Below, one piece after another: positions 29,264 to 38,881 of a stretch of 40,298 nt of DNA. How positions within the stretch are numbered: position 1 is the stretch's first letter; every line of letters starts with the position of its first letter. The notes beneath the pieces are model-generated. The model did no database searches and was not told the origin of the DNA. It saw nothing but the letters and a program-made list of their open reading frames with translations. The position numbers and the translations under genes are program-made. Source of the DNA: Paracoccaceae bacterium (GTDB taxonomy: Bacteria; Pseudomonadota; Alphaproteobacteria; Rhodobacterales; Rhodobacteraceae); assembly GCA_007695345.1 (NCBI GenBank), contig REDZ01000091.1, forward strand, positions 1-40,298, given 5' to 3'.

Positions 29264-31723
29264 TCACAGGCCCAGGCGGGCCAGTTCAATCTCGTCCCAG
29301 CCGCGCAGGCCGCGCCGGTTGACGCCCTCGCGCGCCATCAGGTCAATCAGCACAGAATCGACAATATCACCGGGCTGGGGGAAATAGGTATCTTCCATAT
29401 CCGCGCCCGGCACGATCCAGTTCGGCGCACCCAGCACGCGCGGGGCCACGCGCAGATGCGGCTGGCCGAAGCGGCCCAGATTGGCGGCCAGCGTCATCGC
29501 GAAACTGCCGCGTTCGCACGCCTCGGTCACCACGAGCAGGCGTCCTGTCCGCTCGAGCGAGTCCAGCACCTCGCGATAGCCGAATGGCACCAGCGTGCAC
29601 GCGTCAATCACGTCGGCCTCGACCCCCTGGGCGGCCAGATCATCGGCGGCCTGTAGCGCCGGGTAGAGCACCGGCCCCAGCGTCAGGATCGTGACATCGC
29701 GGCCCACCCGGCGCGTTTGCGGCTGGCCGAAAGGCATCGCGAAATGCCCCTCGGGCACGCCATCGGGGGCGAACCATTCGCCGATATCATACAGGCGCTG
29801 GCTTTCCAGCATCACCACCGGATCGTCAGAGGCGAGCGCGGTGGTCATCAGCCCCTTGGCGTCATGCGGGGTGGCCGGATAGGCCAGTTTCAGCCCCGGC
29901 ACATGCGCGAGCATCGCCGACCAGTCCTGCGAATGCTGCGCGCCGTATTTGCTGCCGATGGACAGCCGCAGCACGACCGGCAGTGACAGCGCACCCGCCG
30001 ACATGGCCTGCCATTTGGCAAGCTGGTTGAACACCTCATCGCCCGCGCGGCCCAGAAAATCGCCATACATCAGCTCGATCAGCGCCCGCCCGCCCTCCAT
30101 CGCATAGCCCACGGCCGCCGCGACAATTGCCGCTTCCGAGATCGGCGCATTGAACAGCCGGTCGCGCGGGAACAGGTCCGACAGCCCGCGATAGACGCCA
30201 AAGGCCCCGCCCCATTCGCGGCATTCCTCGCCCCAGGCGGACAGGCGCGGGTCATGCTGCATCCGCTCGCAAATCGCCTCGAACAGCGCATCGCGCAGGG
30301 TGATGCAGCGCAGCGGCGACAGGGGCGCCCCCTCGGCGTTCAGCCCGAGGCGCGCGCGTTTGCCAAGCTGCTTGATGCGGGTGTTCCCGGCGGGGTCCTG
30401 CAGCATGGGGGTATTGCCCTGCGGCAGGGGTGTTTCGCGATGGCTGAACATGTACTGGCCGATCCGGGTGGGCATGGTGTGAATATCCACAGGCGGCGCA
30501 CGCTCAGGGTCGGTCGCCGCGCGGGCGACACTGCGCAGCATGTCGGTCAGCGCGGCAGCGTCCGCCTCTTGCGCGGCGGCGTCCATCACGCCCGCCTCTG
30601 CCAGCGCCTGACCGAACAGCGCGATCGGGTCATGCGCGGCCCAGGCGGCGATTTCCTCGCGCGTGCGATAGGCATTGGCGTCGCTGGTCGAATGACCGGA
30701 CTGGCGGTAGCATTCGACATCCAGAAGCGCCGGCCCCTGCCCCGCGATCAGCGCCCTGCGCTTGCGCGCGACCGCATCGCGCACGGCAAGCGGGTTCTGC
30801 CCGTCCACTGTTTCGGCCAGCATTGCATCCGGGTGCAGCCCTGCCCCGATGCGCGACAGCCGGTCCCAGCCCATCGTTTCGCCCGCGGTCTGCCCGCCCA
30901 TGGCGTAGAAATTGTTGGTAAAGAAGAACAACACCGGCAACCGCCCCGAATGGTCCCCCCACAGACCGTCGAACTGTGCCTGCGCGGCGAAATTCATCGC
31001 CTCCCAGACCGGGCCGCAACCCGTTGCGCCGTCGCCTGCCATTGCCACGGTTATCCGCCCCGGCGCGTGCAGTTTGGCATGCAGCGCCGCGCCAGTGGCA
31101 ATACCCGCCGACCCGCCGACAATCGCATTGTTCGGATAGGCACCGAAGGGCGGAAAGAACGCGTGCATCGACCCGCCCATGCCACCATTCACCCCGGCCT
31201 CGCGCATGAAGATCTCGGCCAGCAGGCCAAAGACCAGCGTATGTTCGGCCAGCGCGAGATCATCCTTCACGGCAAAGCTGCGCTCGGCCAGCGCCAGCAG
31301 ATCGCCGCCTCGATGGGTGCGAAACCGCTCCAGCGCCTGTGCGCCGCCCAGATCATGGATTGCGGCCAGACCCTTGGCCAGAAACTCGCCATGGCTGCGG
31401 TGATTGCCAAAGATGTGGTCATCTGCCCCCAGCGCATGCGCGGCCCCTGTCGCCGCCCCTTCCTGCCCGATCGACAGATGCGCGGGGCCTTTGTAGATAT
31501 GGCTGACCCCTTCCCATTCGCCGCGCGCCTTGAAGGTGGACAGCATCTCTTCGAAGGCGCGCTGGATACGCATGTGACGCAGCATCGCGCTCAGGCGATC
31601 CGGCCCCAGCGCGGCGATCTCTTCAGTCAGCGGCGTGGCATAGGCGTGGATCGGAATATCAGGAAAGGCAAGCCGCCCGGACTGGCCTCTGCGGGCGGGA
31701 TCGACTGTCAGTTCACGGGGCAT
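29264..31723 (-). CDS. Fused E1 alpha-beta thiamine-diphosphate dehydrogenase (2-oxoacid/acetoin dehydrogenase type)
   Basis: A single 819-aa chain holds both E1 subunits. The alpha half (about 40-400) has GNHRSHGEFLAKG, GGMGGSMHAFF and the thiamine motif GDG (230-232) ... NN (270-271). The gap between them is longer than usual because of an insert around DGLWGDHSG. The beta half (about 500-810) has EECREWGGAFGVYRGL, the glutamate in ISEAAIVAAAVGYAMEG, GSKYGAQHSQDWSAML and VTEACERGSFAMTL. E1 decarboxylates 2-oxoacids or cleaves acyloins and loads the acyl group onto lipoate. The lipoyl carrier and AcoC-like hydrolase follow directly; no E3 is present. The start at 31723 is tentative; 31792 would overlap a palindrome. 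Confidence 0.88.
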   Translation of the reverse strand: MPRELTVDPARRGQSGRLAFPDIPIHAYATPLTEEIAALGPDRLSAMLRHMRIQRAFEEMLSTFKARGEWEGVSHIYKGPAHLSIGQEGAATGAAHALGADDHIFGNHRSHGEFLAKGLAAIHDLGGAQALERFRTHRGGDLLALAERSFAVKDDLALAEHTLVFGLLAEIFMREAGVNGGMGGSMHAFFPPFGAYPNNAIVGGSAGIATGAALHAKLHAPGRITVAMAGDGATGCGPVWEAMNFAAQAQFDGLWGDHSGRLPVLFFFTNNFYAMGGQTAGETMGWDRLSRIGAGLHPDAMLAETVDGQNPLAVRDAVARKRRALIAGQGPALLDVECYRQSGHSTSDANAYRTREEIAAWAAHDPIALFGQALAEAGVMDAAAQEADAAALTDMLRSVARAATDPERAPPVDIHTMPTRIGQYMFSHRETPLPQGNTPMLQDPAGNTRIKQLGKRARLGLNAEGAPLSPLRCITLRDALFEAICERMQHDPRLSAWGEECREWGGAFGVYRGLSDLFPRDRLFNAPISEAAIVAAAVGYAMEGGRALIELMYGDFLGRAGDEVFNQLAKWQAMSAGALSLPVVLRLSIGSKYGAQHSQDWSAMLAHVPGLKLAYPATPHDAKGLMTTALASDDPVVMLESQRLYDIGEWFAPDGVPEGHFAMPFGQPQTRRVGRDVTILTLGPVLYPALQAADDLAAQGVEADVIDACTLVPFGYREVLDSLERTGRLLVVTEACERGSFAMTLAANLGRFGQPHLRVAPRVLGAPNWIVPGADMEDTYFPQPGDIVDSVLIDLMAREGVNRRGLRGWDEIELARLGL

Positions 31724-31773
31724 GGCATGTCCAGGAATAGGGTTTTGCGCCTTGTCCCATGTGAATGAGATAT

Positions 31774-31791
31774 TGTCAAATGCATTCGACA
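31774..31791. promoter_or_regulatory. 18-bp near-perfect palindrome upstream of the E1 operon
   Basis: TGTCAAATGCATTCGACA is symmetric at 16 of 18 positions (TGTC-n-AATGCATT-n-GACA). It lies about 50 bases before the preferred E1 ATG, where an operator for the SorC or IclR regulator would be expected. Confidence 0.45.
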
Positions 31792-31919
31792 TATGTAACA
31801 TCACGCCAGAACAGACCATGCCGGGAGGGGCGATGATCGTCTGTCGCCACAAGACGCTGATGCAGCCCAGCAAGCGGCCCGGCAATCCGGGGTCGCGCCA
31901 GATCGGCCTGCCCGGTGCC

Positions 31920-32714
31920 TCAGGTCTGCGCGAGTTCCGCCGCCAGATCGCGCAGCCGCGACAGGCAGCCTTGCGCATCAATGGCCCGGTCGCGAAACGT
32001 GCCGACATGTTCGACATGCGGGCAGGTCAGAACCGCGCAGGCCGCCCCGTCCGGCCCCATGATCGGGACCGAGATATCATTCACCCCCGCCAGTTGCAGG
32101 CTGGGCGCATGGCGATAGCCCTGCGCCTGTATCCGGTCCAGCCGCGCTTCGGACAGCGGTTCCATCCGGTCGGGCAGCACGGTAGCGGCGGCGAGTATCT
32201 CGGCGCGCCGCTCGAGGGTCTGAAAGGCCAGCAGCGTCTGCCCGGACCCTGTGGCCAGCATGTCAAGCTGCGCGCCCACGCGCAGGCGGAATTCCCAGTT
32301 GCCGGGCTGGCTGGCCTGCGCCACGACAATCGCAATCGGGCCTTCGGGCACCACCAGATGCAGCGACTGCAATGTGCTGCGGGCGAACACATCGATCATC
32401 GGCTGCGCCTGCGCCACCAGACGCCGCACCGGCGGATGCGCGGCCCCCAGCAGAAACAGTTTCATGCTCAGCGCATAGCGGTCCCCTTCGGCCGAACGAT
32501 TGACATATCCACGCGCCACCAGACGCTCCAGCATGCGGTAGATCTCGGACGGGCTGCGGCCCATGGCGCGCACGATTTCGCTGCGGGTCAGGCCCCCGGC
32601 CTCGGTCGCCAGCAATTCCAGGATATCAAGCCCCTTGTCGAGCGCAGGCGCCCGGTAGCGCGGGGCCGCATCTTCTTGCGCATGGGCGCCTGGGGCGGGG
32701 CTGGTCGGGGGCAT
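31920..32714 (-). CDS. IclR family transcriptional regulator
   Basis: The 264-aa protein has an N-terminal winged helix (LDKGLDILELLATEAGGLTRSEIVRAMGRSPSEIYRMLERLVARGYV, residues 25-75) and an IclR effector domain ending in the typical VNDISVPIMGPDGAACAVLTCP. Effectors are usually small organic acids or sugars. The ATG at 32714 follows AAGGAGGT, a near-ideal ribosome site; the ORF-track start at 33008 overlaps the divergent gene. It is divergently transcribed from the ABC importer, which it is likely to control, and lies upstream of the E1 operon in the same direction. Confidence 0.93.
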   Translation of the reverse strand: MPPTSPAPGAHAQEDAAPRYRAPALDKGLDILELLATEAGGLTRSEIVRAMGRSPSEIYRMLERLVARGYVNRSAEGDRYALSMKLFLLGAAHPPVRRLVAQAQPMIDVFARSTLQSLHLVVPEGPIAIVVAQASQPGNWEFRLRVGAQLDMLATGSGQTLLAFQTLERRAEILAAATVLPDRMEPLSEARLDRIQAQGYRHAPSLQLAGVNDISVPIMGPDGAACAVLTCPHVEHVGTFRDRAIDAQGCLSRLRDLAAELAQT

Positions 32715-32782
32715 CGGACCTCCTTGCCGGGGGTTGGGGGCACAGACATGACGCACACAGATTTCTGTTGCAAGTCTATCAG

Positions 32783-32808
32783 ATATGAATAACCTGTCCA
32801 TATATGAA
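32783..32808. promoter_or_regulatory. ATATGAA direct repeats in the IclR/ABC divergent region
   Basis: Two ATATGAA copies with start points 19 bases apart lie in an AT-rich patch of the 236-base divergent region. The second copy is part of CATATATG, itself palindromic. This is a candidate regulator site by position only. Confidence 0.3.
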
Positions 32809-32950
32809 CGCTGCATGGTCTGAGGAGGGATCAGGGCAGCGCGAGGGAGGACCATGCTGGATTTATCAAAGCCCGCTATCCGGGGCGGTTCGTGATGCGG
32901 TACGCGCCTGTAATCGCGCAGCGCGACACCATACAGGCGGGTGGCACGCC

Positions 32951-34483
32951 ATGACCCCGCTGATCGAGATGGTCGGGATCGACAAGCGCTTTCCCGGCGT
33001 TCACGCACTGCGCGATGTCAGCTTCGACCTGCGCGCAGGCGAGGTGCATGCCCTGATGGGCGAGAATGGCGCGGGCAAATCCACGCTGATGAAAATTCTC
33101 TCGGGCGTCTATACCCGCGACGGGGGCGAGGTGCGCATTGACGGCAAGGCGCTGCAACTGGCCACGCCGCGCGCCGCGCAGGATGCGGGTATCGGGATCA
33201 TCCATCAGGAACTGAGCCTGATGAATGACCTGACTGTGGCTCAGAACATCTTTATCGGGCGCGAACCCCGCCACTTTGGCTTCGTGATCGATGACAAGCA
33301 GATGGAACGCGACACGGCGGCGCTGTTTTCGGGCATGAATGTGGTGATCGACCCCAAGCGTTTCGTGCAGGGCATGAGCATCGCGCGCCAGCAGATGATC
33401 GAGATTGCCAAGGCGATCAGCCATGACAGCAAGGTGCTGGTGATGGATGAGCCCACCGCCGCGCTGAATGACCGCGAGATCGACGAGTTGTTTCGCATCA
33501 TCAACCAGTTGCGCGATGCGGGCAAGGGCATCATCTATATCAGCCACAAGATGGACGAGATCCAGCGCATCTCGGACCGGGTGACAGTGATGCGCGATGG
33601 CCAGACGGTCGGCACGCGCAACACGCCCGAGGTCACGCTGGAGGAAATCATCTCGATGATGGTGGGGCGCGCGCTGGTGCAGGACGAGGCGAAAGTGCCG
33701 GACCTGAGCGCTGCGCCTGTCGCGCTGGAAGTGCGGGGCCTGACCCGCGGGCGCGAGATCCGCGATGTCAGCTTTTCCTTGCGCAAGGGCGAGATACTGG
33801 GCTTTGCCGGGCTGATGGGCGCGGGCCGGACCGAAGTGGCGCGCGCGATCTTTGGCGCCGACCCGCTGGATGCGGGCGAGATTTTCGTGAATGGCGCGCC
33901 CCGGCGCATCCGCAGCCCGCGCGATGCGGTGCGCGCGGGCATCGGCTATCTGTCCGAGGATCGCAAGCATTTCGGCCTGGCGCTGCCGATGTCGGTGCGC
34001 GACAATATCGCGCTGACGGCCTTTGACAAATTCGCCCGCGCGGGCGGGTTGCTGGATGATGGCGCCATGCACCGCACGGCGCGCGAGAGTATCCAGACGC
34101 TCGATATCCGCACCCCTTCGGACCAGCAGGAGGTGCGGCTGCTTTCGGGCGGGAACCAGCAAAAGGTCGTTATTGCGAAATGGCTGTTGCGCGATTGCGA
34201 GGTGCTGATTTTCGATGAGCCCACACGCGGGATCGATGTCGGCGCGAAATCCGAGATCTACAAGCTCTTGAACCGGCTGGCGGCCGAGGGCCGCGCCATC
34301 ATCATGATCTCGTCCGAACTGCCCGAAATCCTGCGGCTCAGCCACCGCATCGCCGTGATGTGCGAAGGGCGTCTGACCGGGGTCCTGCCCGGCGGGCAAA
34401 GCAGTCAGGAAGAGATCATGGCGCTGGCCACCCTGCGGCCCAGCCAGACCGTTGCCCCCAGCGAACAGGAGCAGCCCGCATGA
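32951..34483 (+). CDS. Sugar ABC importer, duplicated ATP-binding protein (RbsA type)
   Basis: The protein has two ABC cassettes in 510 aa. The N-terminal one has Walker [11 protein letters not shown], a signature-like region [16 protein letters not shown] and Walker [12 protein letters not shown]. The C-terminal one has the degenerate P-loop GLMGAGRTE, signature LSGGNQQKV and [13 protein letters not shown]. This is the RbsA/XylG/MglA arrangement for monosaccharide import. The ATG at 32951 is the first sensible start. It overlaps the permease gene by 4 bp. With FucD and the SDR downstream, the likely substrate is L-fucose or a similar deoxysugar. Confidence 0.94.
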   Translation: MTPLIEMVGIDKRFPGVHALRDVSFDLRAGEVHALMGENGAGKSTLMKILSGVYTRDGGEVRIDGKALQLATPRAAQDAGIGIIHQELSLMNDLTVAQNIFIGREPRHFGFVIDDKQMERDTAALFSGMNVVIDPKRFVQGMSIARQQMIEIAKAISHDSKVLVMDEPTAALNDREIDELFRIINQLRDAGKGIIYISHKMDEIQRISDRVTVMRDGQTVGTRNTPEVTLEEIISMMVGRALVQDEAKVPDLSAAPVALEVRGLTRGREIRDVSFSLRKGEILGFAGLMGAGRTEVARAIFGADPLDAGEIFVNGAPRRIRSPRDAVRAGIGYLSEDRKHFGLALPMSVRDNIALTAFDKFARAGGLLDDGAMHRTARESIQTLDIRTPSDQQEVRLLSGGNQQKVVIAKWLLRDCEVLIFDEPTRGIDVGAKSEIYKLLNRLAAEGRAIIMISSELPEILRLSHRIAVMCEGRLTGVLPGGQSSQEEIMALATLRPSQTVAPSEQEQPA

Positions 34484-35499
34484 CCGATACCCTTCGCCCC
34501 GGCACCACCACGGGTCCCGCGCCCGAGCGTGTCAGCTTTTTCGCGACCGCGACGGCGCAGCGGCTGCTGGCCTTTGCAAGCCTGATCGTCATGGTGATCG
34601 TGTTCTCCGTGCTCTCGCCCAATTTCATGCAGACCTCGAATATCATCGCGATCCTGCAGGCAGCGTCGGTCAACGGGGTGCTGGCGATTGCGGTCACGCT
34701 CATCATCATTACGGGCGGGATTGACCTGTCCGTGGGCACGATGATGACCTTCTGCGCCGTGGTGACAGGCGTGGTGCTGACGAATATGGGCATGCCGCTC
34801 TGGACCGGGGTGATCGCGGCCATCCTGACGGGGGCCTGCGCGGGGTTTGCGTCGGGCACCTTTGTTGCGCGCATGATGATCCCGCCCTTCATCGCGACGC
34901 TGGGCATGATGATGATCCTGCGCGGCCTGTCGCTGATCACAACCGGCGCGCGGCCCATCTATTTCAACAACACGCCGGGGTTCGACCAGATCTCGCGCGG
35001 CTCGCTCGTCGGGCAGGTCTTTCCCTCGGTCCCGGTGCCCAATGGCGTGCTGATCCTGTTTGCAGTGGCGATTGCAGTGTCCTTCATCCTCAACCGCACA
35101 GTGCTGGGCCGCTATACCTATGCGCTGGGATCGAATGAAGAAGCGATGCGCCTGTCGGGGGTGAATACCGCCGCATGGAAAACCGCGATCTACACGCTGG
35201 CGGGTGCGATTGTGGGCATCGCCGGGCTGCTGATCGCGTCGCGCCTGAACTCGGCCCAGCCGGCGCTGGGCATGGGCTATGAGCTGGAGGCGATTGCCGC
35301 TGTGGTGATCGGGGGCACCTCGCTGTCGGGGGGGCGCGGCACGGTGCTGGGCAGCCTGATCGGGGCGCTGATCATCGCCGTGCTGGCCAATGGGCTGCGC
35401 GTGCTGTCCGTGGCGCAGGAATGGCAGATCGTGGCCATGGGCGCGATCATCATTGCGGCGGTCTATGCCGATCAGTTGCGCCGCCAGAAGACCGGATAA
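34480..35499 (+). CDS. Sugar ABC importer, permease (RbsC type)
   Basis: This 339-aa inner-membrane protein has 8-10 hydrophobic segments. The BPD_transp_2 family signature [18 protein letters not shown] is near residue 70-90, and [21 protein letters not shown], typical of RbsC, is near the C-terminus. The ATG overlaps the ATPase stop (ATGA). It forms the transmembrane channel of the importer, probably as a homodimer. Confidence 0.94.
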   Translation: MTDTLRPGTTTGPAPERVSFFATATAQRLLAFASLIVMVIVFSVLSPNFMQTSNIIAILQAASVNGVLAIAVTLIIITGGIDLSVGTMMTFCAVVTGVVLTNMGMPLWTGVIAAILTGACAGFASGTFVARMMIPPFIATLGMMMILRGLSLITTGARPIYFNNTPGFDQISRGSLVGQVFPSVPVPNGVLILFAVAIAVSFILNRTVLGRYTYALGSNEEAMRLSGVNTAAWKTAIYTLAGAIVGIAGLLIASRLNSAQPALGMGYELEAIAAVVIGGTSLSGGRGTVLGSLIGALIIAVLANGLRVLSVAQEWQIVAMGAIIIAAVYADQLRRQKTG

Positions 35500-35566
35500 C
35501 CAAACAACCGGCAGACAGGCCGGGAACATCTATCGAGCCGTTTCAACCTGGGAGGAGACCCAAAAC

Positions 35567-36511
35567 ATGCTGAAAAGACGCTCACTCATCGCATCCAGCC
35601 TGGCGCTTGCCATGGCCATGGGTGCAGGGCCCGCGATGGCCGACGACGTGACCATCCCTCTGGTGTCCAAAGGCTTCCAGCACGAGTTCTGGCAGGCCGT
35701 GCGCGCGGGGGCCGAACAGGCGGGCGCGGAATTCGGTGTCGGTATCGAATTTGTCGGCCCCGATGACGAAAGCCAGGTCGATCGTCAGATCGACATGCTG
35801 TCTGCGGCGCTGGCGAATGAACCGCCCGCCATCGGCTTTGCCGCGCTCGACACGCAGGCCGCCATCCCGCTCCTGCGCGAGGCACAGGACAAGGGCATCC
35901 ATATCGTCGCCTTTGACAGCGGTGTGGACAGCGATATCCCCGTGACCACGGCCACCACCGACAACGTGGCCGCCGCTGCGCTTGCAGCGGACAGGATGGC
36001 CGAATTGCTGGGCGGCAGCGGCACAGTCGCCGTGGTCGCGCATGACCAGGTTTCGGCCACCGGCGTTGACCGTCGCGACGGATTCGTGAACCGTCTGGCC
36101 GAGCAATATCCGGATATCGAGGTCGTCACCATCCAGTATGGCGGCGGCGATCATCTGACCTCGACCGAGATCACGCGCGCGATCCTGACTGCCAATCCCG
36201 ATCTGGGCGGTATCTTCGGCACCAATGAGGGATCGGCCATCGGCGTCGTGAACGGCGTGCGCGAGGCCGGGCGCGAGGGGCTGGTCATCATCGGCTATGA
36301 CAGCGGGGCCGCGCAGCAGGATGCGATCCGCGAGGGGCTGATGGCGGGCGCGATCACGCAGAACCCCGTCGGCATCGGGTTCGAGACCGTGCGCGCCGCC
36401 CTGGCTGCGATGAACGGTGAAGACCTGCCCGAGATCATCGATACCGGCTTTTTCTGGTATGACGCCGACAATATCGATGATGAGGAAATTCAGGCCGTTC
36501 TCTACAACTGA
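35567..36511 (+). CDS. Sugar ABC importer, periplasmic substrate-binding protein
   Basis: It has a signal peptide (MLKRRSLIASSLALAMAMGAGPAMA) followed by a type I periplasmic binding fold (314 aa in all): IPLVSKGFQHEFWQAVRAGAEQAGAE, IDMLSAALANEPPAIGFAALD, and hinge-region FGTNEGSAIGVVNGVREAG with IIGYDSGAAQQDAIREG. The family binds pentoses and hexoses with high affinity. A strong ribosome site GGGAGGAG precedes it, and a GC-rich hairpin follows, consistent with the binding protein being made in excess. Confidence 0.93.
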   Translation: MLKRRSLIASSLALAMAMGAGPAMADDVTIPLVSKGFQHEFWQAVRAGAEQAGAEFGVGIEFVGPDDESQVDRQIDMLSAALANEPPAIGFAALDTQAAIPLLREAQDKGIHIVAFDSGVDSDIPVTTATTDNVAAAALAADRMAELLGGSGTVAVVAHDQVSATGVDRRDGFVNRLAEQYPDIEVVTIQYGGGDHLTSTEITRAILTANPDLGGIFGTNEGSAIGVVNGVREAGREGLVIIGYDSGAAQQDAIREGLMAGAITQNPVGIGFETVRAALAAMNGEDLPEIIDTGFFWYDADNIDDEEIQAVLYN

Positions 36512-36529
36512 TCGCGCCTGAACATCACA

Positions 36530-36555
36530 GCCGGGGGCGGCAGCCTGCCCCCGGC
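36530..36555 (+). other. Hairpin after the binding-protein gene (mRNA stabiliser or attenuator)
   Basis: GCCGGGGGC, loop GGCAGCCT, GCCCCCGGC: a perfect 9-bp stem followed by a weak T stretch, 30 bases before the FucD start. Such intercistronic structures often protect upstream mRNA or terminate part of the transcripts. Confidence 0.55.
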
Positions 36556-36584
36556 ATCACTTTCGCAATGCAGGCAGGAAACCC

Positions 36585-37910
36585 ATGCGCCAGTCCACCC
36601 CAGACGATGCGCCAATCGCGCATCGCCAGTCAAACACGCGCATCACGGGCCTGCGCACATATGATATCCGCTTTCCGACCTCGGACCATCTGGACGGGTC
36701 CGACGCGATGAACCCCGATCCCGACTACTCGGCTGCCTATGTCGTGCTGGAAACCGATGGCCCGCATGAGGGGCACGGTCTGACCTTTACCATCGGGCGC
36801 GGCAACGAGATCTGCGTCGCCGCCATCGAGGCGCTGCGCCCGCTGATCGTCGGGTGCGATCTGGACTGGATCACTGCCGATATGGGCCGGTTCTGGCGCC
36901 ATATCACCGGCGACAGCCAGTTGCGCTGGATCGGCCCGGACAAGGGGGCGATTCATCTGGCGACGGGGGCCGTGGTCAATGCCGTGTGGGACCTGTGGGC
37001 AAGGGTTGCGGGCAAGCCTGTCTGGGCGCTGGTCGCCGACATGACGCCCGAGGACCTGGTGCGCTGCATCGATTTCCGTTACCTGACGGACTGCATCACG
37101 CCCGAATGGGCGCTGGAGTTCCTGACCGCCCAGGCCGAGGGCAAGGCCGCGCGTCGCGCCACGCTCATGCGAGAGGGGTATCCTTGCTACACGACATCAG
37201 CGGGCTGGCTGGGCTACCCGGATGACAAGCTGCGCGCCCTGTGCCGCGCGGCCGTCGATGCCGGCTTTCGCCATATCAAGATGAAGGTCGGCCGCGATCT
37301 GGACGATGACAAGCGCCGTCTGGCAATCGCGCGAGAGGTTTGCGGCCCCGATGTGCACCTGATGATCGACGCGAATCAGGTCTGGGAAGTGGATCAGGCC
37401 ATCGACTGGCTGCGCGATCTGGCTTTTGCTGATCCGTGGTTCATAGAGGAACCCACCTCGCCCGACGATATCGAAGGGCACCGCACCATCCGCAAGGCCA
37501 TCGCGCCCATGCAGGTCGCCACCGGAGAGATGTGCCAGAACCGCATCATCTTCAAGCAGATGATCATGCGCGGGGCCATTGATATCGTGCAGATCGACGC
37601 CTGCCGCATGGGCGGCCTGAACGAGGTGCTGGCCGTGATGCTGATGGCCGCGAAACACGGGCTCAAGGTCTGTCCGCATGCGGGCGGTGTGGGGCTGTGC
37701 GAATATGTCCAGCACATGTCCATGATCGACTACCTGTGCATCGCCGGCACGCGCGACGGGCGGGTGATCGAGTATGTGGACCATCTGCACGAGCATTTCG
37801 TCCATCCCTGCACAATCCGCAACGCGGCCTATATGCCGCCCGCCGCTCCGGGCTTTTCCATCGAGATGAAGGCGGACAGTATCGCGGCCTATCGGCACAG
37901 AACGGAGTAA
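36585..37910 (+). CDS. L-fuconate dehydratase (enolase superfamily)
   Basis: It removes water from L-fuconate to give 2-keto-3-deoxy-L-fuconate. At 441 aa it equals the Xanthomonas FucD as I recall it. Its catalytic residues sit at a constant +14 offset from that enzyme: Lys232/Lys234 (HIKMKVG), Asp262/Asn264 (LMIDANQVW), Glu288 (FIEEP), Glu315 (ATGEMCQ), Asp338 (VQIDACR), His365 (CPHAGG) and Glu396 (VIEYVDH). All are present, so the enzyme should be active. The N-terminal FPTSDHLDGSDAMNPDPDYSAAYV is the substrate-specific capping segment. GCAGGAA is its ribosome site. It is followed 3 bases later by the SDR. Confidence 0.92.
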   Translation: MRQSTPDDAPIAHRQSNTRITGLRTYDIRFPTSDHLDGSDAMNPDPDYSAAYVVLETDGPHEGHGLTFTIGRGNEICVAAIEALRPLIVGCDLDWITADMGRFWRHITGDSQLRWIGPDKGAIHLATGAVVNAVWDLWARVAGKPVWALVADMTPEDLVRCIDFRYLTDCITPEWALEFLTAQAEGKAARRATLMREGYPCYTTSAGWLGYPDDKLRALCRAAVDAGFRHIKMKVGRDLDDDKRRLAIAREVCGPDVHLMIDANQVWEVDQAIDWLRDLAFADPWFIEEPTSPDDIEGHRTIRKAIAPMQVATGEMCQNRIIFKQMIMRGAIDIVQIDACRMGGLNEVLAVMLMAAKHGLKVCPHAGGVGLCEYVQHMSMIDYLCIAGTRDGRVIEYVDHLHEHFVHPCTIRNAAYMPPAAPGFSIEMKADSIAAYRHRTE

Positions 37911-38696
<786 letters not shown>

Positions 38697-38765
38697 TCCC
38701 GCTGCCCGCCCCCGGACCAGGCAAACCCGAACTGCTTCTCTTGTCCCCCTGCGACCCTTCGCGCA

Positions 38766-38793
38766 GGAGACATTGACATGGATCAATGTCTCC
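38766..38793. promoter_or_regulatory. FNR/FnrL-type site inside a 28-bp palindrome upstream of ccoN
   Basis: GGAGACATTGA-CATGGA-TCAATGTCTCC has perfect 11-bp arms. Its core TTGAC-ATGG-ATCAA (38773-38786) fits the FNR consensus TTGAT-N4-ATCAA with one mismatch. A -10-like TTATAC (38808-38813) places the transcript start near 38820, about 41 bases from the site centre, which is the class II FNR activation geometry. Oxygen-responsive expression of ccoN is the expected outcome. Confidence 0.8.
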
Positions 38794-38881
38794 TTGATCT
38801 TGCCAATTATACGGGAATAATCTGCGTGACTGCCCCCGTAAGCAGGGCAGCACGGCACAGGCGAATGAAGGGACGCAACGC

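Noticed and set aside
30254-31768. 504-aa plus-strand ORF opposite the fused E1
   Set aside because: Shadow frame of the E1 gene without domain or ribosome site.
32876-34399. 507-aa minus-strand ORF opposite the ABC ATPase
   Set aside because: Complement of a clear ABC ATPase with all its motifs; composition typical of shadow frames.
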